A stretch of DNA of 10,345 bases from Candidatus Coatesiibacteriota bacterium (GTDB lineage: Bacteria; RBG-13-66-14; B26-G2), in assembly GCA_003647715.1 (NCBI GenBank), contig QMNJ01000044.1, positions 1 to 10,345 of the forward strand. The letters are read 5' to 3'. Each line of letters starts with the position of its first letter. The first letter of the stretch is position 1. The notes beneath the pieces are model-generated. The model searched no databases. It was given only the letters and a program-made list of their open reading frames with translations, and was not told the origin of the DNA. A program made the position numbers and the translations under genes. Below, piece after piece: positions 1-7,657 of the stretch.

Positions 1-933
1 AAAGAGGGGAGATACGAAGAAGCAATAACAACATTGGATTTGGCGCTGGTGTGGAATCCTGAGTTGGAAGAGGCGCAGGTGATGATAGAGAGAGCAATGG
101 AAGAGAAGAGGGCGAATGAGATAGAGACACACCTCAGGAAGGCAGAGAATTATTATAGTTTCGGGAGAATATCAGAGGCGATACTGGAATCCAAACTGGT
201 TCTTGAGGTTGACCCTGCTAATAGTGAAGCGCTGGAGATGCTCAGGAAGGCGGAGGCGGAACTTGAGAGAAGGCAGTCAAAGAGAGAAGAGAAGATAAAG
301 GAATTATTTGACGAGGCGTTATCCCACTACAGCAGGGGTGATTACAAGAAGGCGATAGAACTGTGGGAAAAGGTTTTAGACCTTGACCCCGATAACATTG
401 ACGCTACAAACAGCATTCAGGATGCCAGGTGGCGTCTCTCAGATAAGTCAAGTGAACTGATAAGAAAGGCAAAGAAGTATGAAGAGGCAGGCAACTGGTT
501 GATGGCTCTCGCCTCCTGGAGGGAGGTGCTTGACCTGGACCCCTCCAACAAGGAGGCACAGGAGGGAGAGTCAAGGGCACTTACCTCAATATCTGAGAAC
601 AAGAACCGATTGCTCTCTGCAGGCAAAGACCTCTATACCAGTGGTAATTACGAAGAGGCGGAGAGGATATTCTATCAGGTCCTGGAGATATCTCCTGAAA
701 ACAGTGAAGCAAAATACTATCTTGAGATGATTGTTAAAAAGCGGGAGGAAGAAGCGCGAGAAGAAGCAGTTGACTATTATGCTATATATCTTGCGGGGAT
801 AAACGCATATACCGACCACAGATATAGGACCGCCATAGAATACTGGAAGCAGATACCGCCTGATAGCGAACTCTATGTGAAGGCACAGAGTAATATAACA
901 AGAGCACAAAATATACTTAAGAAGTTGGATTAG
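1..933 (+). CDS. TPR-repeat protein, 5' end outside the window
   Basis: The reading frame is open from base 1, and the first codons already read as a TPR helix (KEGRYEEAI...), so the gene starts upstream; the TTG at 34 is not a credible start. The visible 310 residues hold six tetratricopeptide-like units starting near fragment residues 1, 42, 101, 153, 205 and 257. Each has the G-x-Y/W-x-x-A-I-x-x-W/F pattern followed by 'vLdldPdn.eA' (for example DYKKAIELWEKVLDLDP). They are separated by charged, probably helical linkers rich in K and E. TPR arrays form superhelical protein-binding scaffolds; the partner and cell location cannot be told without the N-terminus. The gene ends with TAG, 38 bp before the next start on the same strand, so co-transcription with the secreted propeller protein is plausible. 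Family assignment is firm, function unknown. Confidence 0.9.
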   Translation, partial: KEGRYEEAITTLDLALVWNPELEEAQVMIERAMEEKRANEIETHLRKAENYYSFGRISEAILESKLVLEVDPANSEALEMLRKAEAELERRQSKREEKIKELFDEALSHYSRGDYKKAIELWEKVLDLDPDNIDATNSIQDARWRLSDKSSELIRKAKKYEEAGNWLMALASWREVLDLDPSNKEAQEGESRALTSISENKNRLLSAGKDLYTSGNYEEAERIFYQVLEISPENSEAKYYLEMIVKKREEEAREEAVDYYAIYLAGINAYTDHRYRTAIEYWKQIPPDSELYVKAQSNITRAQNILKKLD

Positions 934-957
934 AATGCCACACCCAATAGTTGATAT

Positions 958-962
958 AGGAG
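958..962 (+). promoter_or_regulatory. Shine-Dalgarno deciding the start at 972
   Basis: AGGAG sits 9 nt before ATG 972 and directly against the alternative TTG at 963. The spacing supports ATG 972 as the true start of the secreted propeller protein and gives the better-formed signal peptide. Confidence 0.65.
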
Positions 963-971
963 TTGATAAGA

Positions 972-2798
972 ATGCATAGATGCTTAGTTCTAATTATATT
1001 AGTTACTTTTATATTCTCTATAAATACTTATGGAGATGGGTGGTGGAATGCAGAGAGAGTAACAAAGACGGATTTCAACGATTACTCATCTAAATGCGTA
1101 TTTGATATAAATGAGATGCCTCACGCTGTCTATCTGGAAAATCGTGAAAGTGAGATAAAGGTCTTCTATGCATTCCTTGATTATGATAGAACCTGGAGAA
1201 CATTTGAAAGACAAATAGCTTATCTGGATTCAAAAGGTGTTGACATAACAGTTTTCAATATTGAGGAGGGCGAGGGTGAGTATAAAATATCTCCCTTTCT
1301 GGTCTGGGAGGCAACCAACAGAAAAATTCATTATGAATATTATTATGAAGAAAATTGGGTATCTGGTGAGATTCCATCTGATAGAGAAATAAATTATAAA
1401 CCCATAGTCGCAGGCAATTCCTATGGTGAGGTATGGGTATTCTGGTCTGCTGTAAATATAGGAGAAGAAGCAGACCTCTATTACTCTTATGCCAATCAAT
1501 TTTACAGTGGTTTTAGTTCCTATAAGAAGTTTGAGCTGTCAGATGATGATATGGACGATATTACCTGCTCTATATCTGTAGATTTGAATGGAGACCCCTG
1601 GATTGTGTGGAAGGCAAAGGAAGATGGGCCTTCTGATGAACCTGGTGATATAAAAGTTGCGAAGTGGGATAGAGAAAGTGAAGAATGGGTTGATATGGGT
1701 GTTCATGACGACAATGGAATAGATGCCGATATATACTGTTCAGCATATAATTATGAGGGAACCGCTCTTGTATGGTCTTGCTTTGAAGATGAAACTACTA
1801 ATGTATATTCTGATGTCTGGATTCCCGATAGTGGCTGGCTTGGAGAGGAGATGGTTCATCTCTCAGACCCAAAATATGACCATCATCCCTCCGTAGTATT
1901 CTTCCCCGGACCACTTATGTTCTGCTCTTTCACAAGGGGGAGGGTGGGAACCAATGAACAGGTAGATATATATGGCGTATGGGGTATAATTGATGGTGAT
2001 AGTTATCACTGGGATTGGACAGGGTTGGTTATCTCTCACAATAGGGATAATCTGGATGATGACCTATCCGACCTCTCTTTAAGTTACGGCGGGAATATGG
2101 TATGCCTCTGGACGGGCGAGGACGGCGAACATAGCCAGGATGACCTTGAGATATATTTCAGGTATTATGATGGTAAACCGCCAATAGTTATGAAGACCAA
2201 ACCCGAGGATGGTGATACGGATGTTCCTGTGGATGTTGACATTCTCATATTCTTTGATGAACTCATTGATATTGACACAGTGAATAGCGATACGATTAGT
2301 ATAAAAGGAAAGATAAGTGGAGAACGTAACTGGGAGGAGCCTCAGCTGGATTACAGTCAAGAGGAGAAACTATTTCAACTGACACTGCCTCTTATTGGTA
2401 ATTTTAATGAAGGCGACGAGGTAACTATAACAGTTGAGGGTGTTGAGGACTATTATAATAACCCCTGTGATAGATATGTCTCCACCTTTTGGACAGAGGG
2501 GTCCTCGCAGAGATTTATGGACGACAAGGTCTATCCCTGGCCCAATCCAGTCAGCGCCGATACTGTAAATATCAGGATGACTCTATACCATAATACACAC
2601 CTGACATTTGAGATATATGATGTTGCGGGAAGGAGGATAAAAACCATTGAACAGGATGTTGAACCGAGAGGAGAATATGACTTTCCGCTTTTCATTGGCG
2701 ACCTTGGTAGCGATGTCTATATAGTAGTTCTTACTGCTGAATCGCTTGAGACAGATGATGAGAAGCAGTTTATTCAGAAGATAGCAGTTGTAAGATAA
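972..2798 (+). CDS. Secreted beta-propeller / Ig-like protein with T9SS-like C-terminal sorting domain
   Basis: The 608-residue protein begins with a signal peptide (residues 1-21, a hydrophobic core after MHRC, ending near TYG). I chose ATG 972 because AGGAG at 958-962 is 9 nt upstream; the TTG at 963 would directly abut that site. Residues about 36-400 contain seven degenerate repeats of about 50 residues, each with a 'vD.nG.pwivW...' strand pattern (clearest at ISVDLNGDPWIVW, 201-213), suggesting a seven-bladed sialidase/BNR-like propeller. Residues about 402-509 resemble the SbsA/Big_5 Ig-like domain (P-x-D-G-x-x-x-V-P-V-D...F-D-E). Residues 519-608 match the type A T9SS C-terminal domain pattern: YPWPNPVS, then FEIYDVAGRRIKTI, then DVYIVVL, then a final IQKIAVVR. 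Predicted to be exported and perhaps surface-attached. No catalytic motif was recognised, so the role is unknown; a binding or adhesion role is inference. Confidence 0.8.
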   Translation: MHRCLVLIILVTFIFSINTYGDGWWNAERVTKTDFNDYSSKCVFDINEMPHAVYLENRESEIKVFYAFLDYDRTWRTFERQIAYLDSKGVDITVFNIEEGEGEYKISPFLVWEATNRKIHYEYYYEENWVSGEIPSDREINYKPIVAGNSYGEVWVFWSAVNIGEEADLYYSYANQFYSGFSSYKKFELSDDDMDDITCSISVDLNGDPWIVWKAKEDGPSDEPGDIKVAKWDRESEEWVDMGVHDDNGIDADIYCSAYNYEGTALVWSCFEDETTNVYSDVWIPDSGWLGEEMVHLSDPKYDHHPSVVFFPGPLMFCSFTRGRVGTNEQVDIYGVWGIIDGDSYHWDWTGLVISHNRDNLDDDLSDLSLSYGGNMVCLWTGEDGEHSQDDLEIYFRYYDGKPPIVMKTKPEDGDTDVPVDVDILIFFDELIDIDTVNSDTISIKGKISGERNWEEPQLDYSQEEKLFQLTLPLIGNFNEGDEVTITVEGVEDYYNNPCDRYVSTFWTEGSSQRFMDDKVYPWPNPVSADTVNIRMTLYHNTHLTFEIYDVAGRRIKTIEQDVEPRGEYDFPLFIGDLGSDVYIVVLTAESLETDDEKQFIQKIAVVR

Positions 2799-2856
2799 TT
2801 CTTTATCAGTTAATATCTACCTATACAACAACTTTTACAATACTTGAGGCCTACAT

Positions 2857-4254
2857 ATGAAGATATCCCTGAGAGTCAAACTTATCGTATTGATTGTCCT
2901 ATTAATATTCATAGTTGCAGGTCTAATAAGTGGTCTGGTAGTGAGGAGGATAAACAATGTTCTTCTCTCGGAGGTTCAGTTGCGGGGGGAGATTCTGGCG
3001 AGAAATCTTGCAAATGACCTTGCAGAGCCGTTGATGGCTGATGATGACCTGGCACCACCATCTCTTGCCAAGGAGGTCTTAAAGAGTGAAGGTGTTCTTT
3101 ATTGCTATGTAGTTGATAATGAGAACAGATTAAAGGCACCAACCCCTAAGTTTCTGGGCGAGAAGTTCACACCTCCCGAAGGTTTAAGGGTCAATACGAC
3201 AGGTGACCTATTGGTGCAGGAATATGAAAGCGAGGGAGAGAGTATAATAGATATCAGTGTTCCTGTAATATTTGGGGGTCAAAAGCATCTGGGATATGTC
3301 TATCTCGGTCTATCAAAGAAGACAATACTATCAGTGGTTCAGAATGTGAGGTATATGATATTCACTATTGCCTCAGGAGGCATCTTCCTGGGCATAATGG
3401 GCGCTATAGGTCTTGCGCAGTTTATCTTGAACCCGATAAGGAAGCTGGTCAGCGGCGCCAGAGCAATTGGTAAGGGTGACTTTAGATACCGTGTTGATGT
3501 TAGAACGAGGGACGAGATGGAGGAACTGTCAAGGGCATTTAACGAGATGGCTGAGAATCTGGAGAAGAAGGAGCTTATAGAAGGTGCCTTCAGGCGTTAT
3601 GTGTCCCACCAGGTGGCGGATGAAATCTTGAGGGCACCGGGCAAGTATATGGAGTCACTCAAGGGTCTTCGCAGAGAAATAACCATATTCTTTGCAGACA
3701 TAAGGGGCTTCACAACATTTTCAGAGAGGATGGCTCCTGAAGATGTAGTAACAATTCTAAATCGTTATCTAACCATAATGACTGATAAGGTATTTCAGAA
3801 TGCTGGAACGCTTGATAAGTTCACAGGTGATGGCTTGATGGCGCTGTTCGGAGCACCGCTTGATGATAAATACCATGCATTCAAGGCAGTTAATTGTGCA
3901 CTTGATATTAAAGAATCCCTAAATAAACTTTATCAGTCAAAGATAAAAGAGATGGAGCAATCAGGGTTTGAATACCCAAGGGTTGGTTTTGGGATAAACT
4001 CAGGAATTGCAGTTGTTGGAAACATAGGTTATACCTCGCGACTGGAATACACCGCCATCGGTGACCCGGTTAACCTCGCAAACCGCCTCGTTGATATATC
4101 AGAGGGCGGACAGGTGCTTGTTGGCGAAGAGACATACAAATTGATAAGAGATTACTTTGACACAATACCGATGGGAATAGTTAAAGTTAAGGGTAAGGTA
4201 AAACCTGTTTCTGTATACCAGATTGTATCGCTTATCAGAAGTCCATCTCAGTAA
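2857..4254 (+). CDS. Membrane-bound class III adenylate/guanylate cyclase with HAMP domain
   Basis: The 465-residue protein has TM1 (about 8-30), an extracytoplasmic sensor (about 31-165, Cache/PAS-like around VLYCYVVDNENRL), TM2 (about 166-190), a HAMP linker (about 190-242) and a class III nucleotidyl cyclase domain (about 272-460). Catalytic residues are intact: metal aspartates D281 (FFADIRGF) and D325 (KFTGD), purine-selecting K321, transition-state N406 and R410 (NLANR). T399 (EYTAIGD) replaces the usual purine-binding Asp, which is typical of class IIIb enzymes; Lys plus Thr argues for ATP as substrate and so for cAMP production. GAGG at 2845-2848, 8 nt before the ATG, supports the start. 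It follows the propeller gene after 58 bp. An external signal probably controls cytoplasmic cyclase activity through HAMP. The cAMP receptor is not in the window. Confidence 0.93.
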   Translation: MKISLRVKLIVLIVLLIFIVAGLISGLVVRRINNVLLSEVQLRGEILARNLANDLAEPLMADDDLAPPSLAKEVLKSEGVLYCYVVDNENRLKAPTPKFLGEKFTPPEGLRVNTTGDLLVQEYESEGESIIDISVPVIFGGQKHLGYVYLGLSKKTILSVVQNVRYMIFTIASGGIFLGIMGAIGLAQFILNPIRKLVSGARAIGKGDFRYRVDVRTRDEMEELSRAFNEMAENLEKKELIEGAFRRYVSHQVADEILRAPGKYMESLKGLRREITIFFADIRGFTTFSERMAPEDVVTILNRYLTIMTDKVFQNAGTLDKFTGDGLMALFGAPLDDKYHAFKAVNCALDIKESLNKLYQSKIKEMEQSGFEYPRVGFGINSGIAVVGNIGYTSRLEYTAIGDPVNLANRLVDISEGGQVLVGEETYKLIRDYFDTIPMGIVKVKGKVKPVSVYQIVSLIRSPSQ

Positions 4255-4357
4255 TTTTGAATCTAAATATCTAATATTTCGTATGGTCTGCATCGCAATA
4301 GAAAAAGAATAATTATCGTGATGTCAATGGTTTTTATACATAAAGTATTAAAGTCCG

Positions 4358-4386
4358 TTGAAATAATAATCCATCTTTGTTACACT
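4358..4386 (+). promoter_or_regulatory. Candidate sigma70-type promoter for the prenyltransferase gene
   Basis: TTGAAA (4358-4363) is followed after 17 bp by TACACT (4381-4386; 4 of 6 matches, with the key TA...T retained). Transcription would start near 4393, giving a leader of about 24 nt with no clear Shine-Dalgarno before ATG 4417. An alternative -10 is TAAAAT at 4394-4399, without a well-spaced -35. The region is very AT-rich, so chance matches are likely. Confidence 0.3.
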
Positions 4387-4416
4387 AATAGGTTAAAATA
4401 TTTCAATTTTAGCTAA

Positions 4417-5322
4417 ATGAGAAGGTGGATTAAGGCAATAAGAGCTCCGTTTTTCACAGCAAGTTTGGTCCCGGTCGTTGTGGGGACATCTCTTGCCTAT
4501 CTACACACCGGGACAGTCAATCTGGTGTATGCATTGCTTTGTCTTACTGGTCTCATATCACTTCATGCTTCGGTTAACCTGCTGAACGATTATGGCGACC
4601 ACATCACAGGCAATGACTGGTATAACAAGAATATTAGCCCTTTTAATGCTGGGAGCCGCTCTATTCAGAATGGAGAACTGACCCCAAGGGAGGTTTTGAT
4701 AGGTGGCATCATTACGCTCATCCTCGGTTCATTAGCAGGTCTCTACCTAAACTATGTATCACACGGTAATGTAATACTCATATTGGGGCTAATTGGTGTC
4801 TTCTCGGTTCTCTTCTATACTCTCGGTCCATTGAGATTAGGATATAGAGGAGTAGGTGAGTTAATGGTGGGAGTTAATTTTGGCATCCTCTCAGTTCTTG
4901 GCGCATACTACCTTCAAGCAAATAAAATTACCCTGCCCGCCATTCTCGCTGGCATTCCCGTCGCTCTGCTGATAACGGCTGTTTTATACATAAACGAGTT
5001 TCCAGACCATTATGCCGACAAAATGGCAGATAAAAGGACCCTTATAGTTATTCTCGGTCCCGACAAGGCAAGAGTTGGATTCTACATAATCATTATTGGA
5101 ACATATGTTTCAATCTTCTTACCTGCAATCCTTGGAGAGTTCACAACTCTGTCATTAATCAGTTTAATCACTATTCCACTTGCTATCAAGATTACTCTCC
5201 ATCTTCGCAGATATTATGATAAGTTCCCCGATATAATACCCGCAAATGCCCGGACCGTCCAACTACACCTCATTACTGGATTGTTACTTGGACTATCATT
5301 TATTACCACAAGGTTATTATAG
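4417..5322 (+). CDS. UbiA-family prenyltransferase, MenA-like
   Basis: The 301-residue polytopic membrane protein has both aspartate-rich motifs of the UbiA superfamily: N57-D58-x-x-D61 with D67 (NLLNDYGDHITGND) and NEFPDHYADKMADKRT (D197, D201, D205). These bind Mg-diphosphate of the prenyl donor. About eight or nine hydrophobic segments are visible, normal for the family. The FNAGSRSIQNGELTPREV stretch after motif 1 resembles MenA-type enzymes (1,4-dihydroxy-2-naphthoate prenyltransferase, menaquinone synthesis) rather than UbiA proper or heme O synthase, but no other menaquinone gene is adjacent, so the acceptor is not proven. No Shine-Dalgarno precedes ATG 4417 (agctaaATG). It is separated from prfA by 263 bp and probably transcribed on its own. 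Confidence 0.88.
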   Translation: MRRWIKAIRAPFFTASLVPVVVGTSLAYLHTGTVNLVYALLCLTGLISLHASVNLLNDYGDHITGNDWYNKNISPFNAGSRSIQNGELTPREVLIGGIITLILGSLAGLYLNYVSHGNVILILGLIGVFSVLFYTLGPLRLGYRGVGELMVGVNFGILSVLGAYYLQANKITLPAILAGIPVALLITAVLYINEFPDHYADKMADKRTLIVILGPDKARVGFYIIIIGTYVSIFLPAILGEFTTLSLISLITIPLAIKITLHLRRYYDKFPDIIPANARTVQLHLITGLLLGLSFITTRLL

Positions 5323-5568
5323 TTAAAATACTACCTTTGTTGTCACCACAGTCGCATATAAATACCAGTATCACCAATACAATTTCTACATAATATTTTT
5401 ATATGAAACCACAATATCACTGATATTCTATGATTCTTGTTTTATAACTTACTTATTGTAATCACTCACAATTATTTATGATAACCAAAGCAATTGTTTT
5501 AGGAGAATTTATAAATACTTATATCTGATGAATGATTACTTTATATCGTCTGTCAGCACAAGTTATTA
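5323..5568. other. AT-rich intergenic stretch without a recognised gene
   Basis: I find no coding region, tRNA-like cloverleaf or strong terminator here. Minor structure only: a 6-bp inverted repeat AATATC/GATATT (5413-5427), a 9-bp direct repeat TATAAATAC (5357-5365 and 5510-5518), and an AGGAG at 5501-5505 with no start codon at suitable distance. A weak TTGTAA / TATGAT pair (5456-5482, 15-bp spacer) could be an additional promoter for prfA. Confidence 0.5.
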
Positions 5569-5574
5569 TATAAT
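5569..5574 (+). promoter_or_regulatory. Perfect -10 box (TATAAT) directly upstream of prfA
   Basis: TATAAT ends 11 nt before the prfA ATG, so transcription would start around 5581-5583 and leave a leader of only about 3-5 nt. There is no Shine-Dalgarno before the ATG (cattcatactATG). The -35 region at 5546-5551 is weak (3 of 6). This arrangement is typical of leaderless or near-leaderless bacterial mRNAs. Confidence 0.5.
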
Positions 5575-5585
5575 TCATTCATACT

Positions 5586-6668
5586 ATGTTAAACGATTTG
5601 AAAGAAAAGATGTATGAGTTGCTCTCCCAATACGAGAGGTTGAAAGAGGAGGTCGCCAAGCCAGAGGTTTATCAGGATGCTGAAAGAGTTAAGTCCGTCT
5701 CCAAAAGATTAAGAGAATTGGAGAAGGTGGTTGACCTCTTCAGGCAATACCAGAGTATAGAAAAAGAGATTGATGAATACCGGGCAATCATAGGGTCTGA
5801 CGATGATGAGGAACTGATAGAAATCGCCAGGCAGGGTCTGGATGAGGCGGAGGAAAAACTCACCAAGACAGAGGAGGAGTTGAGATATGCACTGGTGCCT
5901 GCAGACCCCTATGAAGATAGGAATGTTATAATGGAGATAAGGGCGGGCACTGGTGGCGACGAGGCGACACTCTTTGCGGGTGAACTGTTCAGAATGTATG
6001 AGCGCTATGCCACCGAGAATGGTTATAAGGTGAGGGTACTCTCATCTCACGAGTCGGAGGTTGGTGGTTTTAAGGAGATTATATTCAGCGTTGAGGGTAA
6101 AGGCGCCTTCAGCCGTCTTAAGCACGAGAGTGGGGTTCACCGTGTCCAGCGTGTGCCTGTCACAGAGTCCAGCGGTAGAATCCACACTTCCGCGGTTACA
6201 GTCGCTGTTCTGCCTGAGGCAGAGGAAGTAGAGGTTGATATAAAATCCGAAGACATTGAAGTAGATGTGTTCAGAGCCAGCGGTCCAGGTGGTCAGCATG
6301 TCAATGTGACCGACAGTGCAGTTCGTATCACCCACCTACCGACCGGTATAGTGGTATCGTGCCAGGATGAGCGCTCTCAGCACCAGAATCGCGCCAAGGC
6401 GATGTCTATATTGAGGGCTCGTCTTCTTGACTTGCGTCAGAGAGAGCAGATGGAGGAGAGAGCCAGTAAAAGGCGGGACCAGATTAAAACAGGGGACAGA
6501 AGCGAGCGGGTAAGAACATATAACTTCCCACAGAACAGAGTGACTGACCATAGAATAAACCTTACATTATACTCGCTTGACAGCATTCTGGCAGGAGACC
6601 TTGACCCGTTGATTGAGCCATTAATAATTGAGGACAGAAAGCGTAAAATGGAAGAGGCGATGGAGTAG
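5586..6668 (+). CDS. prfA: Peptide chain release factor 1
   Basis: A 360-residue class I release factor of normal length. It recognises UAA and UAG in the ribosomal A site and triggers hydrolysis of peptidyl-tRNA. The N-terminal coiled domain (about 1-100) is followed by the codon-reading domain with the P-V-T tripeptide at 191-193 (HRVQRVPVTESSGRIHTS). This marks RF1 rather than RF2, which has SPF. The catalytic G235-G236-Q237 lies in SGPGGQHVNVTDSAVRI. RAGTGGDEA (119-127) is also characteristic. Start ATG 5586 aligns with the family N-terminus although it lacks a Shine-Dalgarno. The gene stops with TAG, which shares its G with the GTG of prmC. The expected modification of Q237 would be made by the product of that downstream gene. 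Confidence 0.98.
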   Translation: MLNDLKEKMYELLSQYERLKEEVAKPEVYQDAERVKSVSKRLRELEKVVDLFRQYQSIEKEIDEYRAIIGSDDDEELIEIARQGLDEAEEKLTKTEEELRYALVPADPYEDRNVIMEIRAGTGGDEATLFAGELFRMYERYATENGYKVRVLSSHESEVGGFKEIIFSVEGKGAFSRLKHESGVHRVQRVPVTESSGRIHTSAVTVAVLPEAEEVEVDIKSEDIEVDVFRASGPGGQHVNVTDSAVRITHLPTGIVVSCQDERSQHQNRAKAMSILRARLLDLRQREQMEERASKRRDQIKTGDRSERVRTYNFPQNRVTDHRINLTLYSLDSILAGDLDPLIEPLIIEDRKRKMEEAME

Positions 6669-7555
6669 TGTCTGAAGACAAAATAGAGAAATCCACCAAG
6701 CCGGGGGCTAATACCGTAAATGACCTTTACCGCTCTCTGGTAATTGTTCTGTCAAAGATTGGTGCCACCTCACCGGTGGGAGATGCAAAGATGATTATTG
6801 AGCACATTACAGGTCTCTCAACACTTACGGATATTCACACCAGTAAGGACGAGGTTACAGAAGAACAGATTGTGAAGGTCAATAATATACTCAGGGAGAA
6901 AAGAAGGGGGCGTCCAATACAATATACTATCGGCTGGACCAACTTCTTTGGAAGGAGGTTCAGTATAAGCAAGGGCGTGTTCATCCCCCGTTTTGAGACC
7001 GAGGTTCTGGTAAGAAGAGCCATAAAACTCCTTGGCGAGGACAGCGGTAAGAGGGTCTTTGAGGTCGGTTGTGGGTGTGGTGCGGTCGCGATAACCCTTG
7101 CTATAGAGACGGGGGCGAGTTGCTATGGTGTTGACATAGATGGTATTGCCATCAAGGTCGCAGAGAAGAACATCAGAAACTATAATGTGGGGGATAAGGT
7201 GAGAGTGTGGATGGGTGACCTCTATGAGGGTATCAAAGAGGGCGACACATTTGACTTGATAGTAGCCAACCCTCCATATATAAAGCAGAAGGACATAGAA
7301 AAATTGCCTAAGGAGGTGAAAGACCATGAACCAATCTCTGCACTGTATGGGGGCGAGGACGGCTTTGACATCATCAGGTATATCGTCGCCGGAGCTAGGG
7401 ACTATCTCAAACCGGGCGGTAGGTTGCTTCTGGAGTTCGGGGAGGAGATACCAGAGGACTTCAACACCTATGCGGAACTCTGCGGTCTCAAGTTGGTAGA
7501 TGTAATAAAGGACTTATCAGATAAGCCAAGAGTGCTTGAACTCTCGCTTCTATGA
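6668..7555 (+). CDS. prmC: Release factor glutamine methyltransferase PrmC (HemK)
   Basis: A 295-residue SAM-dependent N5-glutamine methyltransferase that methylates the GGQ glutamine of release factors and so speeds termination. The N-terminal helical recognition domain (about 15-85) is followed by FIPRFETE (105-112), the SAM-binding glycine motif EVGCGCGAVAI (132-142), the acidic loop GVDID (154-158) and the catalytic N201-P-P-Y204. The usual loop PRPETE/PRPDTE reads PRFETE here. Translation starts at GTG 6668, overlapping the prfA TAG by one base; GAGG at 6654-6657, 10 nt upstream, can act as the ribosome binding site within prfA. The overlap implies translational coupling with prfA. No strong intrinsic terminator follows; a short T-run at 7562-7568 has no clear hairpin before it. 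Confidence 0.96.
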   Translation: MSEDKIEKSTKPGANTVNDLYRSLVIVLSKIGATSPVGDAKMIIEHITGLSTLTDIHTSKDEVTEEQIVKVNNILREKRRGRPIQYTIGWTNFFGRRFSISKGVFIPRFETEVLVRRAIKLLGEDSGKRVFEVGCGCGAVAITLAIETGASCYGVDIDGIAIKVAEKNIRNYNVGDKVRVWMGDLYEGIKEGDTFDLIVANPPYIKQKDIEKLPKEVKDHEPISALYGGEDGFDIIRYIVAGARDYLKPGGRLLLEFGEEIPEDFNTYAELCGLKLVDVIKDLSDKPRVLELSLL

Positions 7556-7584
7556 TTATGTATTTTTTAATGGTCTAATGTTTA

Positions 7585-7602
7585 AGTAATTCACAAATTA
7601 CT
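7585..7602. repeat. Small inverted repeat between convergent genes
   Basis: AGTAATT (7585-7591) and AATTACT (7596-7602) form a perfect 7-bp stem with a 4-nt loop, midway between the ends of prmC and the minus-strand remnant. It is AT-only apart from one pair and has no T-tract on either side, so terminator function is doubtful. Confidence 0.3.
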
Positions 7603-7657
7603 CAATCATACATCTAAACTTATTAGTTCTGGTCAATATTTATTATGTCCCTAATTC

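Noticed and set aside
34..36. TTG at 34 as the start of the TPR protein
   Set aside because: The frame is open to base 1 and the preceding codons encode a TPR helix, so the gene continues off the window.
963..971. TTG at 963 as start of the secreted propeller protein
   Set aside because: The AGGAG ribosome site ends at 962, leaving no spacing; ATG 972 has correct spacing and a normal signal peptide.
4255..4416. Possible terminator or small RNA after the cyclase gene
   Set aside because: Only a 6-bp AAATAT/ATATTT match with a 3-nt loop is present and no T-tract follows; no RNA fold could be supported by eye.
5501..5518. AGGAG followed by an archaeal-TATA-like TTTATAAATA stretch
   Set aside because: No start codon follows at usable distance, and dnaA/prfA show the organism is bacterial; most likely chance in AT-rich DNA.
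6818..7327. 169-codon minus-strand frame opposite prmC
   Set aside because: Antisense shadow of conserved PrmC motifs; the protein looks like random low-complexity sequence with no ribosome site noted.
7585..7602. Bidirectional terminator between prmC and the minus-strand remnant
   Set aside because: The inverted repeat is short, AT-rich and lacks a T-tract on either side; kept only as a weak repeat.
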